NCBI GenBank assembly: GCA_041299015.1
Contig: JBFYWB010000087.1
Location: 1 to 53,059, forward strand
Length of the DNA: 53,059 nt
Origin: JARFQH01 sp041299015
Lineage (GTDB): Bacteria; Desulfobacterota; Desulfobacteria; Desulfobacterales; SG8-13
Direction: 5' to 3'
A program made the translations under genes and the position numbers. The notes below the pieces were generated by a model. That model was not told the DNA's origin. It did no database searches and worked only from the letters and a program-made list of their open reading frames with translations. Positions 1-8,288 of the stretch are shown here, piece by piece. Each line of letters starts with the position of its first letter. Position 1 is the stretch's first letter.

Positions 1-17
1 GCTCGCGAGGAGCAACC

Positions 18-1250
18 ATGATCAAGATCAACGAAAATTATCTGAAGCTCAAGGCGTCTTATCTTTTTTCAGATATCGCCAAGCGGGTGGCCGCATTTCA
101 GCAAGCCCATCCGGAACGGGAAATCATCAAACTCGGCATCGGCGACGTCACGCGAGCTCTGCCGCCGGCCTGTATCGAAGCCTTTCACCGGGCAGTTGAC
201 GAAATGGCCGATGATGCCACCTTCCGTGGTTATGGACCGGAGCAGGGCTATATGTTTCTGCGTGAAAAAATTGCCCGCCACGATTTTCAGGACCGGGGTG
301 CGGACATTGCGCCGGATGAAATTTTTGTCAGCGACGGTTCAAAATGCGATACGGCAAACATCCAGGAAATTTTTTCTACCGGCATCAAAGTGGCCATCCC
401 CGATCCGGTCTACCCGGTCTACCTCGACACCAACGTTATGGCCGGACGCACGGGCGACTTCAGCGGCGGTCGTTACGAAGGCATCGTCTATCTGGAGGGA
501 AACCGTGCAAACCGGTTCGTGCCGGATCTGCCGACCGAACCGCTGGACTTGATATACCTTTGTTTTCCGAACAACCCCACCGGGGCCACGATCGACAAAG
601 CCGGCCTCAAGCAGTGGGTCGATTTTGCCCGAGATCAAAAGGCGTTGATTCTCTATGATGCCGCCTATGAGGCCTACATTCGCGACGACACTATCCCGCG
701 GTCGATTTACGAAGTGGATGGGGCCCGGGAGGTTGCGATCGAGTTCAGGAGCTTTTCCAAAACCGCCGGTTTCACCGGGGTGCGATGCGCCTTTACCGTG
801 GTGCCCAAAACCTGCCAAGCATACACGAAGGCGGGTGAAGAACACAAGGTCCATGATCTTTGGAACCGGCGGCACACCACCAAGTTCAACAGCGTGTCCT
901 ACCCTGTCCAGTGTGCCGCCACGGCGGTATACAGCGAGGAAGGCCGACGCCAGGCCAAAGCGCTGACCGATTATTACTTGAAGAATGCCGCCGTCATCCG
1001 CCGGGAAATGACAGCGCTCGGCTATGACTGCATCGGCGGAGAGAACTCTCCTTACATTTGGGTGGACGCCCGAGCAGATTCATGGAAATTCTTCGACCAG
1101 TTGCTGGAAAAGACTGGTGTCGTATGCACTCCTGGTGCCGGTTTCGGAAAATGCGGCGAGGGGTTTATCCGCATCAGCGCCTTTAACTCCGCCCAGACGA
1201 TCGAGAAGGCCATGCTGCGAGTTTCTGAAGCTCTGAAAGGGACCGTTTAG
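18..1250 (+). CDS. dapL: LL-diaminopimelate aminotransferase
   Basis: Class I/II PLP aminotransferase of 410 aa that converts tetrahydrodipicolinate directly to LL-2,6-diaminopimelate with glutamate as amino donor. It is the short DapL route to lysine and peptidoglycan meso-DAP, and acts in the cytosol. The N-terminus (MIKINENYLKLKASYLFSDI) and the early GIGDVTRALPP segment are typical of DapL. The PLP-binding lysine is K248 in SFSKTAGFTGVRC, and FPNNPTGAT (about residues 182-190) is the cofactor/substrate loop. Length matches the family. The start is supported by GAGGAG seven bases upstream. The gene ends directly against the stop codon of the convergent protease gene, with no spacer. DapL occurs in deltaproteobacteria, chlamydiae, cyanobacteria and plants, which suits the rest of the window. 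Confidence 0.95.
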   Translation: MIKINENYLKLKASYLFSDIAKRVAAFQQAHPEREIIKLGIGDVTRALPPACIEAFHRAVDEMADDATFRGYGPEQGYMFLREKIARHDFQDRGADIAPDEIFVSDGSKCDTANIQEIFSTGIKVAIPDPVYPVYLDTNVMAGRTGDFSGGRYEGIVYLEGNRANRFVPDLPTEPLDLIYLCFPNNPTGATIDKAGLKQWVDFARDQKALILYDAAYEAYIRDDTIPRSIYEVDGAREVAIEFRSFSKTAGFTGVRCAFTVVPKTCQAYTKAGEEHKVHDLWNRRHTTKFNSVSYPVQCAATAVYSEEGRRQAKALTDYYLKNAAVIRREMTALGYDCIGGENSPYIWVDARADSWKFFDQLLEKTGVVCTPGAGFGKCGEGFIRISAFNSAQTIEKAMLRVSEALKGTV

Positions 1251-1625
1251 TCAGTCATATCCGAGGTCGCCCAGTTGTTCTTCACTGAATCCGAAAAAAT
1301 GTGCTACCTCATGCGCCACGGTGATCTCGATCTGCTCCTCAAGGTCTTCGGCTGTCTCGCAGATCTCCTCCAGAGGTCTTTGAAACAGGAGGATGGTGTC
1401 GGGATAAAGGGGCGGCTGCGTGACGGATCTTTCCGCCAGGGGAATACCTTGAAAAACACCCAAAAGTGGTTCGTCCGGCGGCAGGCCCATTTCCTCCAAG
1501 AGGCCTCTGGGGGGCTGTTTTAAAACGGAAATCACTATATTATCTAAGTGTTGGCGGATTTCGGCGGGCAGTCGGTGAATTGACCGCTTGACGATTCTGT
1601 CGAATTCTTTGTTGCTCAACCTCAT
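1251..1625 (-). CDS. minimal zincin-like metallopeptidase family protein
   Basis: A 124-aa protein with the zinc-protease signature HEVAHFFG (HExxH) near the C-terminus (about residues 107-114). It matches the small single-domain 'minimal metalloprotease' family (formerly DUF1025, PF06262), usually 110-140 aa and cytosolic. The MGLPPDEPLLGVFQGIPL stretch and the PDTILLFQRPLE stretch are family hallmarks that form the beta core before the active helix. Substrates are not established for the family. It is convergent with dapL with no intergenic base, so the two genes probably share termination signals inside coding DNA. Its own upstream neighbour on the same strand is a DinB-like fragment. Confidence 0.85.
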   Translation of the reverse strand: MRLSNKEFDRIVKRSIHRLPAEIRQHLDNIVISVLKQPPRGLLEEMGLPPDEPLLGVFQGIPLAERSVTQPPLYPDTILLFQRPLEEICETAEDLEEQIEITVAHEVAHFFGFSEEQLGDLGYD

Positions 1626-1640
1626 GTTCTCAACGCCACT

Positions 1641-1943
1641 TCAATATGTTTTATGTGTCTTGAAAGCCCTCATCGGAAGGTTCCCAGGCGCTTGCACAGC
1701 CTTCGTGCGGAATCGCTTAACCCCGACTCGGCGAATTATTTTGGCCACATGACGGCAGTGGGAATACAAGTGCACATGTGCCACCCGTAGCGCTTGGTAA
1801 GGCGTCAAGGGGCCGGTAACCGGGTGCCTGAAAACAGCCCGTTTCACCGTGACCGGGGTCAGGCCATCGAGGTAACGTTTAAACCAATTCATGTTATGGA
1901 TATCAAGGCCCCTTATCGATGTGCGGTCGGCCAAATTACTCAC
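1641..1943 (-). pseudogene. C-terminal fragment of a DinB/DUF1569-like protein
   Basis: An open frame of 100 codons whose middle part reads HPVTGPLTPYQALRVAHVHL followed by a His-rich helix (YSHCRHVAKI). This resembles the last helices of DinB-like four-helix proteins (HP-x-G-x-LT...H...H), where histidines bind a metal. Normal members are 150-180 aa, and the N-terminal two thirds are absent: the sequence upstream runs straight into an unrelated small gene. The first codons have no convincing ribosome site. A decayed or deleted gene is the simplest reading. A short functional protein beginning at the internal Met (MNWFKRYLDG, base 1892) cannot be excluded. Confidence 0.4.
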
Positions 1944-2023
1944 CGATAGTCGGATTAACCTTCCAAAAAGCGCGGGTGGTCCCCAATGCCAATACCAAAG
2001 GTTTGGGTTCGAAAAAATCCATC

Positions 2024-2245
2024 TTACATCGGGAACAACCGGATGGCGAATACCGCGGCCAGGAATCCGAAGGCAGCGGCGATGAGAATGAGGCGGGTGG
2101 TTCGGTTATTGATGAGGTGCTTTTTTTTTACGCGTTTGAATGCGGTGTAAAGCACCTGCTTTTCATCTGGTCTGACAGCGAGATCGATGGGGAAAGTCTC
2201 GGCGTTTTTTTGATTTTCGTCGATATGGTCTTTGAAGAAGGCCAT
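2024..2245 (-). CDS. small C-terminally anchored membrane protein, unknown function
   Basis: A 73-aa frame with a charged N-terminal half (many Asp, Glu, Lys and Arg) and one predicted membrane helix at the extreme C-terminus (about residues 51-70, RLILIAAAFGFLAAVFAIRL). The cytosolic part is therefore N-terminal and the protein tail-anchored. No family is recognised. The start has no strong Shine-Dalgarno sequence, so the call rests on the sharp charged-then-hydrophobic architecture. It lies between the DinB-like fragment and the divergent sensor kinase gene. Confidence 0.45.
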   Translation of the reverse strand: MAFFKDHIDENQKNAETFPIDLAVRPDEKQVLYTAFKRVKKKHLINNRTTRLILIAAAFGFLAAVFAIRLFPM

Positions 2246-2424
2246 GGGTGTAATCTGAACTTAAAATAAATGACCGGTGCCTTTGCCGCACATAAGCAGC
2301 CTGCCCGAAAGTGGATGCATCATATCAAAAGTATCATAAAAGTCAATGATTTCAAAACTTATTCATTGCATTTATTTGGGAGATCGGTGTATACATAAAC
2401 CTCTATGTCTGCAGTTTCTGTTCG

Positions 2425-2451
2425 TTGACAGTGATCGGTCCATTGGATAAT
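2425..2451 (+). promoter_or_regulatory. possible sigma-70 promoter of the hybrid kinase gene
   Basis: TTGACA at 2425-2430 and GATAAT at 2446-2451, separated by 15 bp, about 80 bp before the sensor kinase start. The -35 is perfect and the -10 matches 5 of 6, but the spacer is shorter than the usual 16-18 bp. The rest of the 284-bp gap (2246-2529) is AT-richer than its surroundings and holds no other recognisable element. Confidence 0.35.
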
Positions 2452-2529
2452 GGCCGTTTCTATCAGGACAGGATATCCGCTGCGCAGAACAAAGCGGTCC
2501 TCAATGTCCCCGTGAACGTCTCAAATTGA

Positions 2530-4770
2530 ATGGCATCGAAACGAGCGATGACGGTCAAGGCCTTCATATCCACGATTATACAGAAACTTTCTCCGTTAAA
2601 TTCTTCCCCTGAAGACGGTCTGGCTTACTGGCGCGAGTGTATCTTACACGCGCTTCTCGGCATCGCCCTGGTGCTGGGATTGTTTGCTCTGGTGCCGGCA
2701 ATCGTTTTGGCCGTCCACGAAGAGTTCTGGGGTCTTCTGCTTTTCGATACGTGCATGTACCTGGGGATTGTTGTTTTAGTGGTCTTCAGGAACTGGCCAT
2801 ATGAATGGCGGGCGGCGGGTCTACTGATAGTGGCGCTTGCTGTCGGAATCTGGGTGACGCTCAGCGTCGGCCCGCTGAGCGGTGGGCCGGCATGGTTGTT
2901 CGCCGTTGCCGTTTTCAGCGGCTTGCTGCTCGGTTTTGAAGCCGCCCTGATTGCCATCGTTTTAAATGGTTTTTCACTGGGCGTTATCGGGTGGCTGGCG
3001 TTTAACGGCCAATTGACCGCCGGGTTACCGTTTTTCAGTTCCACGGCGCGTGCCGTCGCAGCCGCCGCAAACTTTTTGGCCTTGAATGCCGGCGCGGCTA
3101 TATCGGTATCGGTGCTGGTCCATGGCCTCCACGCGACGGCTGAGAAAGAAAAGGCCGCCAAGGAGATCATCAAAAAGGAACAAGCGCGACTGATCGATGC
3201 CAGAGAGAATCTCAAAAATGAAGTCGAAGTGCGAAAACAGGCGGAGGAGGCCCTCCGTATCGAGCGCGATACGCTCGACAAGATCACCCGCAGCGTCGGT
3301 GCCGGTATTGCGGTCATATCGGGGGATTATCGCATTGTTTGGGCCAATGAAGTTCTGAAAAAAATATTCGGTGACGTCGAGGGCAAGATTTGCCACGCAG
3401 CCTTCAACAACGCCGACGAGGTCTGCATGGGGTGCGGCATGAAAGCGGTTTTTCAAAACGGAAAAGAAGAATCGCTGCATGAACAGACCGGTCGGGATCT
3501 CCAAGGGAATGTGATTCATTCCCAGATTATTGCTACTCCCATCCGGGATGCGAAGGGAAACGTTACCGCCGCCCTTGAACTGGTTATCCCGATTACGGAG
3601 CGTAAACGGGCCGAAGAAGAACGGCGCAGGCTCGAAGGACAATTGGAACAGGCCCGCAAAATGGAAGCCGTTGCGACCCTGGCCGGCGGCATTGCCCATC
3701 AATTTAACAACCTTTTGTCGGCCGTTTCGGGCAATATCGAGTTGATGAAACTGGATGACCGTGACCGACAGAAATACGATCGATATTTTAAACCGATGGA
3801 AAATTCGATCGAACGAATGGTGAAGTTGACGGAGCAACTGCTGGCGTACGCGAGAGGCGGAAAATACCGCATCAGCCGCATAACGATGAGCGAGTTCGTG
3901 CGAGAAACCCTTCCCCTGGTCAAACATACCCTCAAACCCACCATAACGGTCGAGACCGATCTGCCCGAAAACGTTTCCAGGGTGGCTATAGACGTCACGC
4001 AGATGCAGACGGTTCTTTCCGGGGTGCTGTCAAATGCTTCGGAGGCCATAGAAACGGCCGGCCGCGTGTTGATTTCATGCCGTGACGAAAAAATTACCGC
4101 TGAATTGTGCAATACAACACCGGGTTTGGTTCCCGGTGATTATGTTGTTTTAACGGTCACGGACGACGGAAAGGGAATGGATGAAAGTACGCGGCGGCGA
4201 ATATTCGAGCCGTTTTTCAGCACCAAATTTCAGGGACGGGGGCTGGGCATGGCCTCGGTATACGGCATCGTAAAAAATCATGATGGCTGGATTTCCGTAG
4301 GCTCGAAACCGCTCAGAGGGACGACGGTAAAAATTTTTCTTCCGGCCATAAGAGCCGCGGCGCAGGCAATCAAACCGTTGAGGGCAATGAATGTGGAGAA
4401 TTCTGGCACGATCCTGGTTATCGAAGATGAAGAAATGGTCATGGATGTAACCCGCGCGATGCTTAAAAATCTCGGCTATTGCGTCCTGGTGGCACGCAGC
4501 GGAGAAGAAGCCCTGCGCATTGCCGCCAGCCACGATGGTCAGATCGACCTGGCGCTGCTCGACATTATCCTGCCCGACATGGGGGGCAAGGATATCTATC
4601 CGCGCCTGATGACCTCGCGGCCGAATCTAAGGGTCATCGTTTGCAGTGGTTACGCCTTAAACGGTCCGGCCCAGGAAATCCTCAAGCAGGGCGCGCAAGG
4701 CTTCATTCAAAAACCATATACGATGACGGTCCTATCCGAGAAACTGTCGGCCATTCTTAAAATGGCCTGA
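2530..4770 (+). CDS. membrane-bound hybrid sensor histidine kinase with PAS and receiver domains
   Basis: A 746-aa hybrid kinase. Residues about 35-200 form a multi-helix membrane domain with no obvious large periplasmic loop. A coiled linker (about 205-245) follows, then a PAS domain (about 250-360) containing a cysteine cluster (CHAAFNN...CMGCGM) that could sense redox or bind metal. The HisKA domain has the phosphoacceptor H390 in GGIAHQFNNLLS. The ATPase domain carries DDGKGM and the GRGLGMASVYGIVKNHDG box. A C-terminal receiver (about 625-745) has acceptor D678 in LLDIILPDMGG. A frame-internal start at Met7 is possible; neither start has a strong ribosome site. No separate response regulator is adjacent, so output must go through an unlinked partner or phosphotransfer protein. 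Confidence 0.9.
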   Translation: MASKRAMTVKAFISTIIQKLSPLNSSPEDGLAYWRECILHALLGIALVLGLFALVPAIVLAVHEEFWGLLLFDTCMYLGIVVLVVFRNWPYEWRAAGLLIVALAVGIWVTLSVGPLSGGPAWLFAVAVFSGLLLGFEAALIAIVLNGFSLGVIGWLAFNGQLTAGLPFFSSTARAVAAAANFLALNAGAAISVSVLVHGLHATAEKEKAAKEIIKKEQARLIDARENLKNEVEVRKQAEEALRIERDTLDKITRSVGAGIAVISGDYRIVWANEVLKKIFGDVEGKICHAAFNNADEVCMGCGMKAVFQNGKEESLHEQTGRDLQGNVIHSQIIATPIRDAKGNVTAALELVIPITERKRAEEERRRLEGQLEQARKMEAVATLAGGIAHQFNNLLSAVSGNIELMKLDDRDRQKYDRYFKPMENSIERMVKLTEQLLAYARGGKYRISRITMSEFVRETLPLVKHTLKPTITVETDLPENVSRVAIDVTQMQTVLSGVLSNASEAIETAGRVLISCRDEKITAELCNTTPGLVPGDYVVLTVTDDGKGMDESTRRRIFEPFFSTKFQGRGLGMASVYGIVKNHDGWISVGSKPLRGTTVKIFLPAIRAAAQAIKPLRAMNVENSGTILVIEDEEMVMDVTRAMLKNLGYCVLVARSGEEALRIAASHDGQIDLALLDIILPDMGGKDIYPRLMTSRPNLRVIVCSGYALNGPAQEILKQGAQGFIQKPYTMTVLSEKLSAILKMA

Positions 4771-4774
4771 CCGA

Positions 4775-5935
4775 TTACGTGGCTTCGTTCAGACGCATGA
4801 GAATTTTCAGATAGTCGGCCGTGTCCATGGGTCTTGGGTTTTCTGTGTTACTGCGGTTGGCGACACTGTTTTGGGCCAGTTCGTCGAAATCACTTTCGCT
4901 GACGCCGAGGTTTCTGAAAGCGGGCAGGTGGATGTCGGCGGCCAATTTTTTTACTGCGTCCACCGTTTGCCGGGCGCGGTGCTCGACACTGCCATCACCC
5001 AATCCCATTGCCAGGGCAATGCGGGCGTATTTTTCAACACAGTAGTCCAGATTGTATTCCATGACCGCCGGCAGTATTACCGCATTGCACACGCCGTGCG
5101 GCAGGTCATACTTGCCGCCGAGAGCCTCGGCGATACAGTGAACCGCCGCCACGTCTGAATGGCTGAAGGCGATGGCGGCCATAAGACTGCCCAAGGCCAT
5201 GCCGGAGCGGGCCGCGATATTTTGACCATTGGAAACCGCCGCCCGCAGGTGTGCATTGATGAGCTCGACGGCATAAAGAGCGACGGCATCCGACAGGGGT
5301 TCCGCGATCCTGCTGGTAAAGGCTTCGATGGCGTGGGTCAAAGCGTCCATGCCTGTGGCAGCTGTCAGTGCCGCCGGCATGGATAGAGTCATTTCCGGAT
5401 CGACCAGTGCGACCCGCGGAGCAATTTTCGGATCCTTGATGCTGAACTTGACGTGGGCGCTGCTGTCCGTGACAACGGCGCTAAAGGTTACCTCACTGCC
5501 GCTGCCGGCCGTGGTCGGAATGGCGATCAACGGTAAGACCCGGTCTGGAATTTTACCATGTCCTTCGTAGTCTCGCACCCGACCGCCGGCGGAGGCGACG
5601 ACGCTGATGGCCTTGGCGCAGTCGATAGGGCTGCCGCCGCCGATCGCCACCAGGCAATCCGGCTTGTCAAAAGCCGCCTTTTTGGCGCCTTCTTCGACAT
5701 TGTAATCTTTAGGATTCGCCTCAACACGGGCAAATATATCGTAGGCGATGCGTTTTGAGGCCAGGAACGTCGTGAATCGAGATAAAAGGCCGGAGGAAGC
5801 GAGCCGGACATCGGTGATCAGCATGACTCGCCGCGCATGGATAAGCGCAAGTTCATCAGCGAGTTTTTCAACCGCCCCGATTCCGTACTCGATCCGGGTG
5901 GGTAGGGCGAAACTAAAGGGAGACATCAGGTTCAT
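4775..5935 (-). CDS. iron-containing alcohol dehydrogenase
   Basis: A 386-aa group III (iron-dependent) alcohol dehydrogenase that interconverts primary alcohols or diols and aldehydes with NAD(P)H in the cytosol. It shows the GGGSPIDCAKAI nucleotide-binding motif, the TTAGSGSEVTFSAVV loop and the metal-site histidines in DALTHAIEAFTS and in the HSDVAAVHCIAEALGGKYDLPHG region. The start chosen is the Met of MNLMSPFSFALPTRIEYG, because it matches the family N-terminus and has AAAGGA eight bases upstream; the frame is open further upstream but without family similarity. It probably shares a transcript with the small coiled-coil gene just upstream (22-bp gap). The substrate cannot be read from sequence. 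Confidence 0.9.
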   Translation of the reverse strand: MNLMSPFSFALPTRIEYGIGAVEKLADELALIHARRVMLITDVRLASSGLLSRFTTFLASKRIAYDIFARVEANPKDYNVEEGAKKAAFDKPDCLVAIGGGSPIDCAKAISVVASAGGRVRDYEGHGKIPDRVLPLIAIPTTAGSGSEVTFSAVVTDSSAHVKFSIKDPKIAPRVALVDPEMTLSMPAALTAATGMDALTHAIEAFTSRIAEPLSDAVALYAVELINAHLRAAVSNGQNIAARSGMALGSLMAAIAFSHSDVAAVHCIAEALGGKYDLPHGVCNAVILPAVMEYNLDYCVEKYARIALAMGLGDGSVEHRARQTVDAVKKLAADIHLPAFRNLGVSESDFDELAQNSVANRSNTENPRPMDTADYLKILMRLNEAT

Positions 5936-5957
5936 AGCCAAATCCTTTTCGATTAGC

Positions 5958-6149
5958 TCAGCCTTTTGCGGAACGTTCCTTGCTTCCGTCCAGAAGCCGG
6001 CGCACACGCTCGCTCTCGGCTTTAACCTTGCGAAGCTCGTTTTTGAGCGCTGCTTTTATTTCCGGAGCAGCGTTCTCGATCTGTTTTTCAAGTTCCGAAA
6101 CTTCCCTGATAAGGCGATAGAGATCTCTTGCAACCAAACGGATCGACAT
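5958..6149 (-). CDS. small coiled-coil protein, unknown function
   Basis: A 63-aa, highly charged, almost wholly helical protein (MSIRLVARDLYRLIREVSEL...) with a heptad-like pattern of Leu, Ile and Val, ending in a Lys/Arg-rich tail. It has no membrane segment or cysteine. It sits immediately upstream of the iron alcohol dehydrogenase on the same strand, so the two are probably co-transcribed. The frame stays open upstream to 6227, but the added residues look non-coding. No strong ribosome site marks either start. From memory, similar short helical proteins occur in related deltaproteobacteria, but no function is known to me. Confidence 0.5.
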   Translation of the reverse strand: MSIRLVARDLYRLIREVSELEKQIENAAPEIKAALKNELRKVKAESERVRRLLDGSKERSAKG

Positions 6150-6276
6150 GGCGCTTAAGTCATGCATAAAAAGGTAAACCGGCAGACGGAGCTTGTAACC
6201 ATACCCGTTGCAGGTAGTGCGCGTCAATTTTTATTTGACATTTTAGATGGGTTGTGGTTATTTTTTCTGTAAAAAG

Positions 6277-6320
6277 GCAGCGCCGGTCTTGCTGTTTGGC
6301 CCGGGGCTGCTTTTAAATTT
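6277..6320. terminator. hairpin with T-tracts on both sides, in the 6150-6504 gap
   Basis: GCAGCGCCGG (6277-6286) pairs with CCGGGGCTGC (6301-6310) with one G-G mismatch around a 14-nt loop. It is followed by TTTTAAATTT on the plus strand and, read on the minus strand, by CTTTTTAC. It could terminate in either direction or act as an attenuator for the leftward small gene at 5958-6149. The rest of this 355-bp gap holds no gene I can support. Confidence 0.35.
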
Positions 6321-6504
6321 CGTGCCAATTGAAAAACATTACCAACGCCCCTTGAGGGCTATTCTCAGAGCCTTGTGTACCTGCATTTAAACCAAAGCCA
6401 ATCGCGAACATCCACCACCATCAAAGGCATTCGACGACAAACCGCCAGTTTTACAGACGACGGTCCGGGGAATGGCACCGCATAATTTTTGGGGGAGGTC
6501 AACG

Positions 6505-6765
6505 ATGATGTACTTCGAAGCCATTTTCCAGCCGCATAACCTGACTTTCTACAATTCCGGTGAGATCCATAAAATCATCGGGAAAAAAATCGCCCTTCAG
6601 GACGGCTGGATTCTCGAAGAAGGACCCCATAAGGGTCAACAAGGCTATTACCTGCCGAACTCCACGGTCGGTCTGATTCCGGCCAGTGACCTCAAAGAAA
6701 TCAGGGTCATTCCCTACGCACAGTGGAAGGACATCTTCAACCGCACCAAGCAAGAAACCGTTTAG
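6505..6765 (+). CDS. small soluble protein, unknown function
   Basis: An 86-aa protein starting at the first of two consecutive ATG codons, directly behind the strong ribosome site GGGAGG (6493-6498), which decides the start over an upstream in-frame Met at 6472. The composition is typical of a small folded beta-rich domain (IGKKIALQDGWILEEGPHKG and a G-x-x-Y-x-L pattern), with no membrane helix, signal or cysteine motif. The segment GEIHKIIGKKIALQDGWILE may be an SH3-like barrel, which is inference only. It precedes the CI/LexA-like regulator by about 250 bp and is not obviously part of the same transcript. Confidence 0.65.
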   Translation: MMYFEAIFQPHNLTFYNSGEIHKIIGKKIALQDGWILEEGPHKGQQGYYLPNSTVGLIPASDLKEIRVIPYAQWKDIFNRTKQETV

Positions 6766-6953
6766 CTTTAAAACGGTCAGATACCAGATTCTCCTCAACC
6801 TGATAACCACCAGGGGCTCACGAATTTATCGGATTCACCTGTTGTTGTCCAATCTCCGAATCACTCCCTTGCCCTCAGCCGGGATGGTCACTTCTGCTTT
6901 AAACAATAAGCCGTGAAAAAACTGTTGCAATTAAGAAAATATCTGCTTAGTGT

Positions 6954-6963
6954 TATAAACAGG
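6954..6963 (+). repeat. TATAAACAGG copy upstream of the CI-like regulator gene
   Basis: The 10-mer TATAAACAGG occurs here, 54 bp before the regulator start, and again at 7719-7728 just after the regulator gene and before the 54-aa gene. A shared half-site at both transcription entry points is what an autoregulating repressor would need. The AT-rich context makes chance occurrence possible. Confidence 0.3.
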
Positions 6964-7016
6964 GTTCCATGCACTGGCGCCGTTTGAGGTGCTACCGCAA
7001 CGTGTGGAGGAAGCGG

Positions 7017-7670
7017 GTGACAGTGTCCAAATTCGACTCTTTTTTGAAACGCGTTTTTTCGACGACCGGTTTGGAAACTCAGACAGAGTTGGCCTCCGTG
7101 CTTCGGATCAATCGATCGGCCATTACCCAGGCGCGCAAGAAAGATTCGATCCCGGCCAACTGGGTTCTTCAGCTCTATCGGGTTTATGGTTTCGATCCGG
7201 ACTGGCTCGAGAGAGGCACGGGCAAGACCTTTCTCAGAGCAGACTCGGAAAAGGAGACAAAGTTCAAACATGTCCCCAAGGTCAGGGCACGCCTGAGCGC
7301 AGGTGGCGGCTCTTTTGAGGTCGGGGCCGAAATTCAGGGATACTACGCCTTTCGAACCGAGTGGTTACTGACCAAGGGCAACCCGGAACGGATGGTCCTC
7401 ATGGACATCTTCGGCAACAGCATGGAACCCGAACTGAAGGACGGCGATAGTGTCCTTATCGATGAATCCCAAAAGGACATTCTGTCCGGTGCCGTTTTCG
7501 CCCTGGGTGTCGATGATACCATTTTGGTCAAGCGTCTCGAAAAACACCCCAACACGCTGGTTTTGCTCAGCGAAAACCGGGATTATGCGCCGATTTATCT
7601 CAAAGGCAGCGAGCGCGACAGCGTGCGGATCATCGGCAAGGTGATCTGGGCGGCGCGCGAATTTCGATGA
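7017..7670 (+). CDS. CI/LexA-like transcriptional regulator with S24 peptidase domain
   Basis: A 217-aa regulator. The N-terminal helix-turn-helix (about residues 1-65) has the pattern TQTELASVLRINRSAITQAR followed by IPANWVLQLYRVYGFDPDWL, typical of phage CI-type repressors. The C-terminal S24 self-cleavage/dimerisation domain (about 95-215) has the Ser-Lys dyad S135 (GNSMEPEL) and K172 (VKRLEKHP). Start: GTG at 7017, preceded by GGAGGAAG; an upstream ATG (6969) lacks a ribosome site and gives an unlikely Arg/Trp-rich N-terminus. It probably acts as a damage- or stress-responsive repressor. It is followed by two tiny genes, which may be its targets. It is either a domesticated prophage regulator or a LexA paralogue. 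Confidence 0.85.
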   Translation: MTVSKFDSFLKRVFSTTGLETQTELASVLRINRSAITQARKKDSIPANWVLQLYRVYGFDPDWLERGTGKTFLRADSEKETKFKHVPKVRARLSAGGGSFEVGAEIQGYYAFRTEWLLTKGNPERMVLMDIFGNSMEPELKDGDSVLIDESQKDILSGAVFALGVDDTILVKRLEKHPNTLVLLSENRDYAPIYLKGSERDSVRIIGKVIWAAREFR

Positions 7671-7689
7671 TCCTTTTTTTTAATCGGTT

Positions 7690-7728
7690 TGTTTATTAAT
7701 ATAAAAAAAAACGACTTATATAAACAGG
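7690..7728 (+). promoter_or_regulatory. operator-like inverted repeat and promoter before the 54-aa gene
   Basis: TGTTTAT (7690-7696) and ATAAACA (7720-7726) form an inverted repeat in an AT-rich 66-bp gap, overlapping a possible -10 (TTATAT, 7716-7721) and running into the CAGGAG ribosome site of the next gene. The right arm repeats the decamer found upstream of the regulator gene. Binding by the regulator is inference. Confidence 0.35.
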
Positions 7729-7736
7729 AGTGTGCA

Positions 7737-7901
7737 ATGCAACAACGGTTTTGTTCCTGCGGATTCCCGGTCTGGGTTCAGTATCTGCTGTCCGCGACGA
7801 ATTGCGACACGATTTTCTGGTCGACCCTTTATCGTACCGGCCGGATGCTCACCCGTTGTCCGAGCTGCGGACGGGCGCTGCACATCGACAATCTGAGCTG
7901 A
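7737..7901 (+). CDS. 54-aa cysteine-rich, zinc-ribbon-like protein
   Basis: A short protein (MQQRFCSCGFPVWVQYLLS...) with an N-terminal CSCG knuckle (residues 6-9) and a C-terminal CPSCG knuckle (about 41-45), spaced as in a four-cysteine zinc ribbon. The start is set by CAGGAG eight bases upstream of the ATG; a longer in-frame start at 7689 has no such site. Between the knuckles lies WVQYLLSATNCDTIFWSTLY, which is hydrophobic and aromatic. No family is recognised. It directly follows the CI/LexA-like regulator and precedes another tiny gene in the same direction, so the three look like one locus. Confidence 0.65.
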   Translation: MQQRFCSCGFPVWVQYLLSATNCDTIFWSTLYRTGRMLTRCPSCGRALHIDNLS

Positions 7902-7978
7902 AACGTCTTTTTTCGCCGGCCGGCGCTAGGAATCGCCAACGGGGTGAATTTCGACTGTCATTCAGAAGGAGGTCCAAC

Positions 7979-8149
7979 ATGACAAGGCTTGCGATCTATC
8001 CGACTTACGACGATCTTTTTGAGTATGACGGTGGAACCGCCATCCGCCAGACGCGCAAAAAAGCCAATGAAACCGTGTGGCAAAACTGGCTGCAATTCGA
8101 TAGCGTCGAAGCCGCTATGGAATTTTTCAACGACAGTTGCGGCTCCTGA
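7979..8149 (+). CDS. 56-aa acidic protein, unknown function
   Basis: A 56-aa protein (MTRLAIYPTYDDLFEYDGGT...) preceded by an excellent ribosome site (AAGGAGG, six bases before the ATG), which is the main evidence that it is translated. It has no cysteine motif apart from one near the end (DSCGS), no membrane segment and no recognised domain. It is the third gene of the small locus that begins with the CI/LexA-like regulator. The 140-bp gap after it leads to the convergent kinase-like gene. Confidence 0.6.
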   Translation: MTRLAIYPTYDDLFEYDGGTAIRQTRKKANETVWQNWLQFDSVEAAMEFFNDSCGS

Positions 8150-8288
8150 TGCACGAATAGCCCATGCATATGGTCGCCTTGCGCAAAAGGGTGCATCGAA
8201 AATGCCTCAGAGGGCACTTTTTGACCTTGTGATCACCCGCGGCCTTTCTGATTCCTGCAAGTAAGCGGGATGTTAAATTGGAGCGGGC

